DNA of 7,072 bases from Comamonadaceae bacterium (GTDB taxonomy: Bacteria > Pseudomonadota > Gammaproteobacteria > Burkholderiales > Burkholderiaceae_C), in contig CANJXV010000131.1 in NCBI GenBank assembly GCA_947478935.1, forward strand, positions 1-7,072, given 5' to 3'. Both the position numbers and the translations under genes were made by a program. The first letter of the stretch is position 1; every line of letters begins with the position of its first letter. Shown one piece after another: positions 1-5,673 of the stretch. The notes beneath the pieces were generated by a model. The model saw only the letters and a list, made by a program, of their open reading frames with translations. It made no database searches and was not told where the DNA came from.

Positions 1-409
1 AGTCGATGCGGTAGTTTTCGCGCAAAAACGCCGCATCACTGGCGTGCAGTGCTTTGATAGCACTGTGCATCGAGGCCAAATGCGCGGAGGCCTCGCTGTG
101 GGGGTTGGACAGCTGAAGCTGATATTCCGGCATCAAGGGGCAATCGCTGTCGTAGTAAAACTTTTTTTGCTTGGGGTGGTAAGCCAGCGGGTAGAGCTTG
201 CAGCTCAGTGGCTTCTCTTCGCCAAGGGTGCAGCCCTGGTCGCCCAAATGGGTGCACTGTGTTTCGATGCATACGCTGCCCATCGCCTTTTTTTCAGTGG
301 CGGTGAGGGTAATGTCCAATGGTGGAAAGCCGGGTTCTATGTGGCAGCACTGTCTGCACTGCGCGCAATGGTCAAACAGCACGGTGGCGTCCGACGTTTG
401 AAGTGCCAC
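1..409 (-). CDS. YkgJ-family cysteine-cluster protein (partial, 3' end outside window)
   Basis: The minus-strand frame whose last full codon covers bases 2-4 is open to the left edge and encodes a cysteine-rich protein. Its core starts LFDHCAQCRQCCHIEPGFPP, a CxxCxxCC cluster. Later it has VCIETQC, a CTHLGDQGCTL segment and PLSCKLYPL. These spaced cysteines match the YkgJ / zinc- or iron-chelating family (UPF0153), presumed to bind a metal or Fe-S centre; the true function is unknown. About 136 residues are visible and the C-terminus is cut off. The start is uncertain. The frame has no ATG: candidates are GTG at 409, GTG at 382 (just before the cluster) or a start in a different frame at 506. 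None has a strong ribosome binding site; the 382 GTG has only a weak GGA nearby. I chose 409 as the longer plausible option. The family call is firm, the 5' boundary is not. Confidence 0.72.
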   Translation of the reverse strand, partial: MALQTSDATVLFDHCAQCRQCCHIEPGFPPLDITLTATEKKAMGSVCIETQCTHLGDQGCTLGEEKPLSCKLYPLAYHPKQKKFYYDSDCPLMPEYQLQLSNPHSEASAHLASMHSAIKALHASDAAFLRENYRID

Positions 410-506
410 GTTTGCGGCGCAATTTGGAGGACACAGAACCGTTGCGGAACATCGCAATGTCTGGGGTAGTGCAATCGGGCAAGGCCTGCAACTCTTTTTC
501 CAACAT
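372..506 (-). other. Out-of-frame 44-codon ORF, possible displaced N-terminus of the cysteine-cluster gene
   Basis: An ATG at 506 opens a frame beginning MLEKELQALPDCTTPDIAMF that stops at a TGA at 372-374, inside the cysteine-cluster gene but in another frame. Its early codons mostly end in G or C, as in neighbouring genes. The same stretch read in the cysteine-cluster frame uses rarer codons (AGG, CTA, CGA, AGT). A natural reading is that this is the real N-terminus and that a one-base shift in roughly 410-440 separates it from the core. It could equally be chance, with the real gene starting at a GTG. There is no good ribosome binding site before the ATG. Confidence 0.3.
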
Positions 507-520
507 ACTTGTTTTTGGGG

Positions 521-536
521 ACCTAATTGACTAGGT
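521..536. repeat. Short inverted repeat ACCTA-N6-TAGGT
   Basis: Arms 521-525 and 532-536 are exact inverted copies around ATTGAC. It sits about 15 bases upstream of the ATG at 506 on the minus strand, where an operator would be expected. Five-base arms can arise by chance, so the operator reading is weak. Confidence 0.25.
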
Positions 537-769
537 GCTAATAGTATGCGCGATTTTTACACGACTTACACACTTTTGTAACACTTTTTCAAAATTTTTT
601 TCAAACTATTTCGAGCCCAAAAAATGCACTGTTTGCCCATGCTGCATGTGCAAAAAAAGATTGCGTTTCAACAGCTCGCTGCGATTATCAAATCAACTAA
701 TTAACAAGGCATACCCACTGCCGGCATGCAATTTTCGCGCGGCGCATCGCGCATCCAAGTGCACACACT

Positions 770-786
770 TTGCTTTTGCAAAGCAA
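770..786. repeat. Perfect 7-bp inverted repeat with 3-base loop
   Basis: TTGCTTT (770-776), loop TGC, then AAAGCAA (780-786). It lies about 80 bases upstream of the NRDE start. No T tract follows on either strand, so it is not a typical intrinsic terminator. It could be a protein-binding site or a leader hairpin. Confidence 0.4.
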
Positions 787-866
787 GCGCACGACCGGAC
801 CCATGCTGTAGCGAACACCAAAGACTTAGACTGCGCGCCACTAGCAACCCGCACCACGCAAACACT

Positions 867-1625
867 ATGTGCCTTATCGCTTGGAACTGGCAACCCGATT
901 CCGATCAGCCGCTCTTACTCATCGCTAACCGTGACGAGTACTACGCCCGGCCCACGCTGCCATTGCACCATTGGGCTGATGCGCCCATCAGCGCGGGCAA
1001 AGACCTGCAAGCCGGCGGCACCTGGTTGGGCCTTGCCCACGGTGGCCGCATGGCGGCGCTGACCAATGTGCGCGACATGCGCAACCAACGCGCGGATGCG
1101 CCCTCGCGCGGCTCGCTGGTCAGCAATTTTTTGAGTGGGCAGCGCAGCGCGCTGGAATACTTGCAAAGCATCGCTACAAGTGCAGCGCGCTACAACGCGT
1201 TCAACCTACTGGTCTATGACGGGCAGACCTTGCTTGGCTTTGAAAGCCAGAGCGCGCACATCGTGGCAATGCAGCCCGGCATTGCCGCCGTATCCAACGC
1301 CGGTTTTGACACGCCCTGGCCCAAGCTGCTGGCGCTCAAAAGCGGGCTGCAAGATTGGCTCGCGCACCGGAGCGCGACGCAAGCCAGTAGCCACGATGCC
1401 TTGTTTGCATTATTGGCCCACGACCAGCCCGCGCCCGATGCGCAACTGCCCGATACCGGCATCCCTTTAGAGCGCGAACGAGCACTATCGTCAGCCTTCA
1501 TCCGAAGTAACGACTACGGCACCCGCGCCAGTAGTCTGGTCATGCTGCGCCGCAATAGCGCGCGATTTGTAGAGCGCAGTTTTGACGCCCAAGGTCCCAC
1601 GGGCGAAGTCCGCATAGACCTTTAA
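867..1625 (+). CDS. NRDE/TANGO2-family protein
   Basis: Complete 252-residue protein. It begins MCLIAWNW, with the Cys2 conserved in this family, which resembles N-terminal-nucleophile hydrolases. The name-giving NRDE motif is at residues 21-24, followed by GGTWLG (50-55), TNVRD (66-70), SRGSLVSNFL (80-89), YNAFNLLVYDG (109-119) and YGTRASS (217-223) near the C-terminus. The length fits the bacterial family. Work on eukaryotic TANGO2 and on bacterial homologues implicates the family in haem trafficking; the role here is inferred from family only. The start is set by the MC N-terminus: an in-frame ATG at 726 would add 47 residues unlike the family. No Shine-Dalgarno sequence is visible upstream (GCACCACGCAAACACT). 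It stands alone, divergent from the cysteine-cluster gene and convergent with the dehydratase gene. Confidence 0.93.
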   Translation: MCLIAWNWQPDSDQPLLLIANRDEYYARPTLPLHHWADAPISAGKDLQAGGTWLGLAHGGRMAALTNVRDMRNQRADAPSRGSLVSNFLSGQRSALEYLQSIATSAARYNAFNLLVYDGQTLLGFESQSAHIVAMQPGIAAVSNAGFDTPWPKLLALKSGLQDWLAHRSATQASSHDALFALLAHDQPAPDAQLPDTGIPLERERALSSAFIRSNDYGTRASSLVMLRRNSARFVERSFDAQGPTGEVRIDL

Positions 1626-1732
1626 GAAGCGTTTGACCATCAGTGCCTTGACGGCGGTGATCGATGTCGCCAAGGGCAGCCTATGCGTGCATGAGGCGGT
1701 GACCGATGCCAAGCGATGCCCAGTTGTATTCA

Positions 1733-1781
1733 GCCCGCCTGCACGGTACGCGGGGCGGGCGCCCCAAGCGTCAAAAACGCT
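1733..1781. terminator. Hairpin cluster between convergent genes
   Basis: Within the 202-base convergent spacer, GCCCGCC (1733-1739) pairs with GGCGGGC (1754-1760) around a 14-base loop. GGGGC (1752-1756) can alternatively pair with GCCCC (1761-1765). A third hairpin, AGCGT (1767-1771) with ACGCT (1777-1781), has an A-rich loop. No long T tract follows on either strand, so factor-independent termination is plausible but not assured. The position between two genes that point at each other supports a two-way terminator role. Confidence 0.45.
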
Positions 1782-1827
1782 GCTTGAAATTGAATGTGCA
1801 TTAACGCTTTGTGTATGCAGGCACCGA

Positions 1828-2706
1828 CTAGGCATTTATCACCCGCCTGATCTTCAACGCCACTTCCATGGGCGTCAGCCCCACCGGCCCTACACCCTGC
1901 GCCACCAGGTGGTCAGCGGCCAGCGCATGGGCCTGCACGGCCAGGCAGGTGGCTTCGAACAGAGTTAGGTGGTGCCGCAGGCCTTGAGCAGCCAGGGCGG
2001 CCAGGCAGCCGGTCAGTACATCGCCCATGCCGCCCACGGCCATTCCCGGGTTGCCGTCCATGCATTGCTGCGGCGCTTGGCCCGGCGCGCCGACCAGGCT
2101 GTGCTGGCCTTTGAGCACGACGATGCAATCGGTGTGCGCCACTAGCGCCTGCAATGCTTGTGCGCGGTCGGCTTGGATAGTGTGGTTGGTGGTGTTTAGC
2201 AGGCGGGCCGCTTCGCCAGGGTGCGGCGTGAGGGCGGCGGACTGCGGGCGCTGGTGCAGTGCGTCAAGCAAGTGCGGGTGCGTCGCCAGCAGGGTGAGGG
2301 CGTCCGCGTCGATGACCAAACGGCCATCCCAAGCTATAGCGGCCCGCAGCCAGCGCTGCGCCGCCTCGTCCAAACCCAAGCCTGGGCCGATGGCTATTAC
2401 ATCGGGCGCGATGCTTACCAGCGCCTGCGCAGGGTCGGGGTAGCGGGCGGCAGCGTGCACCATGAGTTCGGGCTGTTCGGGAACCACAAGCGCGCTGGCC
2501 GCGTCCAGCATCAACAGCACGGTGTAGCCCGCGCCGCTGTGCAGCGCGGCCCGCCCCGCCAGCACCAGCGCCCCGGCCATGGTGGGCGCGCCGCCGATCA
2601 GCAGCACCTTGCCGCTATCGCCTTTATGCGCATTGGGTCGGCGTGCTAGGCGGCGGGCTAGGGGTATTGCGTTTAGTTCGGTGATGGGTTTGACAGGGTT
2701 CGGCAT
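1828..2706 (-). CDS. nnrD: ADP-dependent NAD(P)H-hydrate dehydratase, stand-alone domain
   Basis: Complete 292-residue protein of the ribokinase-like YjeF C-terminal family. It dehydrates S-NAD(P)HX (hydrated, damaged NADH/NADPH) back to NAD(P)H at the expense of ADP, in the cytosol. Motifs in order: GDSGKVLLIGGAPTMAGA (29-46), RAALHSGAGY (52-61), IAIGPGLG (104-111), LVIDADALTLLA (130-141), LTPHPGEAARLL (159-170), VVLKGQHSLV (196-205) and NPGMAVGGMGDVLTG (219-233), whose Asp229 is the expected catalytic base. Length fits the single dehydratase domain. The N-terminal epimerase domain (NnrE), fused in many bacteria including the E. coli protein, is absent and not encoded nearby. The start at 2706 gives an ordinary N-terminus (MPNPVKPITELN); only a weak AGGCG precedes it. 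It is convergent with the NRDE gene and divergent from the DUF4864 gene. The symbol follows the family name. Confidence 0.93.
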   Translation of the reverse strand: MPNPVKPITELNAIPLARRLARRPNAHKGDSGKVLLIGGAPTMAGALVLAGRAALHSGAGYTVLLMLDAASALVVPEQPELMVHAAARYPDPAQALVSIAPDVIAIGPGLGLDEAAQRWLRAAIAWDGRLVIDADALTLLATHPHLLDALHQRPQSAALTPHPGEAARLLNTTNHTIQADRAQALQALVAHTDCIVVLKGQHSLVGAPGQAPQQCMDGNPGMAVGGMGDVLTGCLAALAAQGLRHHLTLFEATCLAVQAHALAADHLVAQGVGPVGLTPMEVALKIRRVINA

Positions 2707-2714
2707 GGCGCCTA

Positions 2715-2744
2715 TTGTGAGCCCGCGTGCATGGTTGCTACAAA
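2715..2744 (+). promoter_or_regulatory. Candidate sigma-70 promoter (extended -10)
   Basis: TTGTGA (2715-2720), an 18-base spacer, then TACAAA (2739-2744) preceded by TGC, an extended -10 feature. Each box matches four of six consensus positions. It points toward the DUF4864 gene and would give a leader of about 170 bases. No box positions are better elsewhere in this divergent spacer. Inferred from sequence only. Confidence 0.35.
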
Positions 2745-2921
2745 ATGCGCGGACGCCTTGATGCGCGCGTCAAGCGGAGCGGCACAAGGGCCTCTGCGGC
2801 GCTATAGCCCGGCGCTCGGTTGGCCTTGGGTATCATGCCCAAATCCAAAACCAAAGTGATCCGTCAACGCAAGACCCGCCGAAAGCGGCAAATGCTTGGC
2901 GAAGTACCAAAGGGGAAACGC

Positions 2922-3362
2922 ATGCGCCACTTTCGATTTTTAGCAATGGCTTGGCTGTGGTCGATGGCTGTTTTTTATGGTCAAGGCGCTCTGGCCGCAG
3001 AGCCTCTAGAGCCTGACGATAGGGCGGCCGTGCGGTTGGTCATAGAAAAGCAGTTGGCCGCGTTTGCCGACGACGACGCGGAGCAGGCGTTTTCATTAGC
3101 CAGCCCAAAAATTCAGGAAATGTTTATCACCGCCCGCAATTTCATGGATATGGTGCGCATTGCCTACCCGGTGGTATATCGCCCTGTGGGCCTGAGTTTT
3201 CAGGTGCCTTTTGTGCAGGACAGTGAGGTCTGGCAGACGGTGCAAATGCGCGACGCGCAGGGCATGGACTGGACGGCGCTGTACACCTTGCTGCGCCAGG
3301 CCGATGGAGTTTGGCGCATCAACGGCTGCGTGCTGCGGCGGGGCTTGGGTCAGGCGATTTAA
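2922..3362 (+). CDS. Secreted DUF4864 domain protein
   Basis: With this start the protein has 146 residues and a clear Sec signal peptide: basic n-region MRHFR, hydrophobic core FLAMAWLWSMAVFYG, and cleavage around ALA/A (residues 23-26). The mature part matches the DUF4864 pattern: AAVRLVIEKQLAAFADDDAE (35-54), AFSLASPKIQ (56-65), FMDMVRIAYPVVYRP (74-88), a middle strand region and a C-terminal DGVWRINGCVL (128-138). Family function is unknown, and I assign none. The start at 2922 is chosen because AGGGG (2911-2915) sits six bases upstream and the signal peptide then has normal length. The same frame is open from an ATG at 2835, or 2820, which would add a very basic stretch (see findings). 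It stands alone, convergent with the lipoprotein gene. Confidence 0.85.
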   Translation: MRHFRFLAMAWLWSMAVFYGQGALAAEPLEPDDRAAVRLVIEKQLAAFADDDAEQAFSLASPKIQEMFITARNFMDMVRIAYPVVYRPVGLSFQVPFVQDSEVWQTVQMRDAQGMDWTALYTLLRQADGVWRINGCVLRRGLGQAI

Positions 3363-3385
3363 GCGTGCTAGATTGAGACGCTTAA
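3359..3385. terminator. Hairpin overlapping the DUF4864 stop codon
   Basis: TTAAGCGT (3359-3366) pairs with ACGCTTAA (3378-3385) as a perfect 8-bp stem with an 11-base loop. The left arm contains the TAA stop of the plus-strand gene. The lipoprotein gene ends 22 bases beyond on the other strand, so the hairpin could serve both convergent transcripts. There is no T tract directly after it on the plus strand, so strength is uncertain. Confidence 0.5.
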
Positions 3386-3407
3386 CGGGATGGACAGCTT
3401 TTGATGT

Positions 3408-3794
3408 TTAGTCGGGCGCAGGCTGGCAATCGGCCTGCTTAAGTACCCGGCTTTTGCCTGTCCTGACCTGCAGGATCGCGCATTGGCCACCCGACCAGCG
3501 CAGCTGAAAAATATCCGGTAGCTCGCGCTCGGCGCCTTGCAAAAGGACGCCATGGGCATCTTGGCGGCCAGCACGCTCCAGCGTCAAGGTCGATGATTGC
3601 CTTAATTGCCCCGCGTCAACCAATAAGCGGGAAGCACCGGTTAAATCCGTAAGCGCTTGTGTGAGTTCCTGCTGTACCGCGTCATTGACGCTGCGCAGGC
3701 GGGCCGGTTGGCCTTGCGGTAGGGCGCTCGATTGGCAAGCGCTAAGCACCAGGAGGATGAGCGGCGCGCTTGGCACCCTACGTTTGGTTTTCAT
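3408..3794 (-). CDS. Small lipoprotein of unknown function, coupled to the S41 protease
   Basis: A 128-residue protein starting MKTKRRVPSAPLILLVLSAC. It has a KTKRR n-region, a hydrophobic stretch and a lipobox LSAC with the lipidated cysteine at residue 20, so it is predicted to be membrane-anchored on the periplasmic side. The mature part has a probable helical segment (about 34-60) and a later strand-like segment with two cysteines, C105 (GGQC) and C123 (ADC), which could form a disulfide. I do not recognise the family. Its ATG (3794-3792) overlaps the TGA stop (3793-3791) of the upstream protease gene as ATGA, and an AAGGTG site lies five bases before it. The frame is open further, to an ATG at 3908, but that extension overlaps the protease and loses the signal peptide, so I reject it. 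Confidence 0.82.
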   Translation of the reverse strand: MKTKRRVPSAPLILLVLSACQSSALPQGQPARLRSVNDAVQQELTQALTDLTGASRLLVDAGQLRQSSTLTLERAGRQDAHGVLLQGAERELPDIFQLRWSGGQCAILQVRTGKSRVLKQADCQPAPD

Positions 3795-5350
3795 GGGTAC
3801 ACCTTGGTCGGGATCATGAGTGCGCGTGAACGCGTCGGCTCCATCACGGAAGGCCCCTGATCTGGGACACCCATCGCTTTGATGCTGGCGGCGGGGGTAC
3901 TGGTACATTTGCCGCTCTTGAGGTACTGCAGCGCTTCGGCAAGCAGGGGTTCTGTGAGGTCGCCGAGCTGAAAATTTAAATCGTCCTTGACCATGCAGGT
4001 AGGGGGGAAACCGGCGTCAAAATCCGAAAAACCTTTGTGGTTCTCGCCCTTAAATTCCACTGCGTAGTAGTAGCGTCCACAGTTGCCTTGGGGCGTAAAA
4101 CCGTAGGGCTTGCCGTAGGTATTGGAACCGATTAAATTGACGGTGACATTGATACCCATTAAACCGTTAATCACGGCTTCGCTGGCGGAGGCCGTGCCAC
4201 GGTCCACCAGCAGGGTCACGCGATTGAGGTTGAGGCTGGGCAAGGGGCGTGCAACATCGTGGCGGTATGCAGTATCTAGTGCGTAAGGTATGAAGTAGTA
4301 GGTGTAGTTTTCGCTGCTTCGCTTATCGTTGTAAACCAGCTTGTTAAAAATCTTGCCGCTGCTAGCACTGGAGCCAGCAATCATGTAGGCGAGTTGGCTG
4401 GAGATATACAAGAGACCGCCGCCGTTGTAACGCATGTCGATCACCAGTTCCGTGGCGCCCTGGGTTTTAAACGTGTTAAACGCGGTGATAAGCGCATCTT
4501 GCGACTTCGCGATAAAAGAGTCGACATACAGGTAGGCGACTTTTTTGCCGTTGTCGGTAATTACCTTCGCCGCTCGAACCGGTGTGGTGGCGTATTGGGC
4601 CGCCTTCAGCGTAAAAGGAGGAAGGTTGGATGTTCCACGTTGCAACTCAAGCGTGTGCGGGACCTGGTCTTTCGGATATACGCCGTTATTGAGTACCGTT
4701 AAATCTGTGCCATTTACGAAGTCAATACCGTCTACTTTGATGAGCTTGTCACCGCGCTGCACACCGGCTTTGCCCGCAGGACTTTCCGGCTCTACGTTGT
4801 ACACCACGAAGCTGCGCGGTACTGACTTAGAAACGACAGACCAATCGATTCCGTAATCGACTGCTATACCAGCGTTGTATTGGTCATAAGTGTCCTTTGT
4901 TTCCGACCAATGGAATCGATCTAAATCTCCCTCACCGCTGTTTTTGGCTGGCGTTTTTAATACATCAAAATATTCGGCGGCGCTGGCATATTGGCTCGCA
5001 TCCAAGCTGGGAACGTCTTTGTACCAAAGGTAGCGCTCGTCCACAAAAGACCGCACCCAGGCCTTTTCACTGTCTGCCGTGCCTTGTATTTCACCCGCAG
5101 TTGGATTAGGGCTTACACAGGTCTTGGCTAGTTGGGCCGACGGGGTGAGAATGGTGCTCGCCGCGTTGTTACTTCCGCCATTGCTATCGCTACCAACACC
5201 AGTACCAGTGCCCCCACCTCCACAGGCACCGAGTGAGGCCAAGCCAACTATCAACAAACCTCCAAGCAATTGTGCAAACATGCGCTCAAGCCTGCCTGGG
5301 ATTACTGGCTTCGAGAGGTAGGAATGCGCTGAAAAATGCCGGGTCTGCAT
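3791..5350 (-). CDS. S41-family PDZ serine protease, predicted lipoprotein
   Basis: 519 residues from the ATG at 5350. A hydrophobic segment (about 28-42) leads to the lipobox LGAC with Cys43, then a Gly/Ser/Asn-rich linker (44-64). An N-terminal helical region (95-135) precedes a PDZ-like domain (about 178-240, with PESPAGKAGVQRGDKLIKVDG). The peptidase core follows: VAYLYVDSF (271-279), ELVIDMRYNGGG (301-312) and DRGTASASEAVINGL (383-397). By alignment to CtpA/Tsp-type enzymes the nucleophile is Ser388 and the general base Lys414 (NTYGKPYG), making a Ser-Lys dyad. Expected role: cleavage of periplasmic or envelope proteins; substrate unknown. Cysteines 78, 424, 452 and 482 may form disulfides. 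Met24 (5281) is an alternative start, but it drops the basic residues that normally precede a lipoprotein core. No Shine-Dalgarno precedes either start. Followed by the coupled lipoprotein gene. Confidence 0.9.
   Translation of the reverse strand: MQTRHFSAHSYLSKPVIPGRLERMFAQLLGGLLIVGLASLGACGGGGTGTGVGSDSNGGSNNAASTILTPSAQLAKTCVSPNPTAGEIQGTADSEKAWVRSFVDERYLWYKDVPSLDASQYASAAEYFDVLKTPAKNSGEGDLDRFHWSETKDTYDQYNAGIAVDYGIDWSVVSKSVPRSFVVYNVEPESPAGKAGVQRGDKLIKVDGIDFVNGTDLTVLNNGVYPKDQVPHTLELQRGTSNLPPFTLKAAQYATTPVRAAKVITDNGKKVAYLYVDSFIAKSQDALITAFNTFKTQGATELVIDMRYNGGGLLYISSQLAYMIAGSSASSGKIFNKLVYNDKRSSENYTYYFIPYALDTAYRHDVARPLPSLNLNRVTLLVDRGTASASEAVINGLMGINVTVNLIGSNTYGKPYGFTPQGNCGRYYYAVEFKGENHKGFSDFDAGFPPTCMVKDDLNFQLGDLTEPLLAEALQYLKSGKCTSTPAASIKAMGVPDQGPSVMEPTRSRALMIPTKVYP
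3800..3805 (-). promoter_or_regulatory. Ribosome binding site within the protease 3' end
   Basis: AAGGTG on the minus strand, five bases before the ATG of the small lipoprotein gene and inside the last codons of the protease gene. With the ATGA overlap it supports reinitiation or translational coupling, and it decides the start at 3794. Confidence 0.55.
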
Positions 5351-5673
5351 GGTCGTTTGATTTGCTTGCCTAGCCCTGCCCGCATGCTAAATCGGGGTAG
5401 CGCGTATAGCAAAGTTTTCCAGTCATAAATCCAAGTGAGGTCTTGAGGGCACCCTCGGTCATGCTGATCGTCGTCAGGCTCAAGCAGGGGACCGAAACCT
5501 GCCGCAAGCCATTTTATTAATGGCGATAGTACGCTAAAGAATTATTAAAAGAACAGGTATTCTGGCGCCCAGCAAACACCCATGCGCCTAAAAGGTGGCT
5601 AATTAGTGCCGCCGCTCAAACGGTCGCCATAGAGCGGAGGCCGATTGCAATAGTCGGCCCCCGCTTGCAGCGG
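5351..5673. other. Leader region between zwf and the protease gene
   Basis: This 323-base gap separates two minus-strand genes. I see no protein-like gene in it. Its right end holds the zwf hairpins, listed separately. The middle holds several inverted repeats: CTTGAG (5442-5447) with CTCAAG (5479-5484), GAGG/CCTC (5445-5448 with 5453-5456), GCAGG (5484-5488) with CCTGC (5498-5502), and GCCATT (5508-5513) with AATGGC (5519-5524). An AT-rich patch at 5511-5550 could hold the protease promoter on the minus strand (a TAAAAT-like -10), but the -35 is poor. No known riboswitch was recognised. Confidence 0.45.
5612..5673 (-). terminator. Alternative hairpins downstream of zwf
   Basis: Three stems compete within this stretch just after the zwf stop. 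GCGG-A-GGCCGA (5634-5644) pairs with TCGGCC-C-CCGC (5654-5664) around a 9-base loop, a strong stem with one mismatch. CCGCTC (5612-5617) can pair with GAGCGG (5632-5637). CCGC (5661-5664) can pair with GCGG (5670-5673). The strong stem begins 9 bases beyond the stop codon, as expected for a terminator, but the minus-strand sequence after it (CTATGGCGACCGTTTG) has only a short T run. Confidence 0.5.

Larger units (their letters stand above)
507..866. other. AT-rich divergent intergenic region
   Basis: This 360-base spacer lies between the minus-strand cysteine-cluster gene and the plus-strand NRDE gene. It is richer in A and T than its neighbours, especially at 550-700, where T and A tracts occur. 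Promoters for both genes should lie here, but I found no pair of boxes close to the sigma-70 consensus. The best plus-strand partial match is TTTACA at 556-561, with a poor -10 box after 17 bases. Two inverted repeats are listed separately. Open frames through this stretch are not protein-like and run out of frame into the NRDE gene. Confidence 0.5.

Noticed and set aside
44..469. Plus-strand open frame of 141 codons
   Set aside because: It is the antisense shadow of the cysteine-cluster gene, whose minus frame shows the CxxCxxCC pattern; the plus product resembles no family.
726..866. 47-residue N-terminal extension of the NRDE protein
   Set aside because: The family starts at MC with a conserved Cys2; the extension is Arg/Cys-rich and unlike homologues.
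535..1062. Plus-strand open frame of 175 codons through the AT-rich spacer
   Set aside because: It overlaps the NRDE gene out of frame, has no domain-like sequence and no ribosome binding site.
1491..1835. Minus-strand open frame of 114 codons across the NRDE 3' end
   Set aside because: It overlaps the NRDE coding end, has no family-like motif and runs through the hairpin cluster.
3795..3908. Longer start for the small lipoprotein at 3908
   Set aside because: It would bury the signal peptide and lipobox internally and overlap the protease gene by over 100 bases; the start at 3794 has an ATGA junction and a ribosome binding site.
5370..5462. Minus-strand 30-codon ORF (MTEGALKTSLGF...) in the protease leader
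   Set aside because: No Shine-Dalgarno before its ATG and no recognisable features; a chance ORF is more likely, though a leader peptide cannot be excluded.
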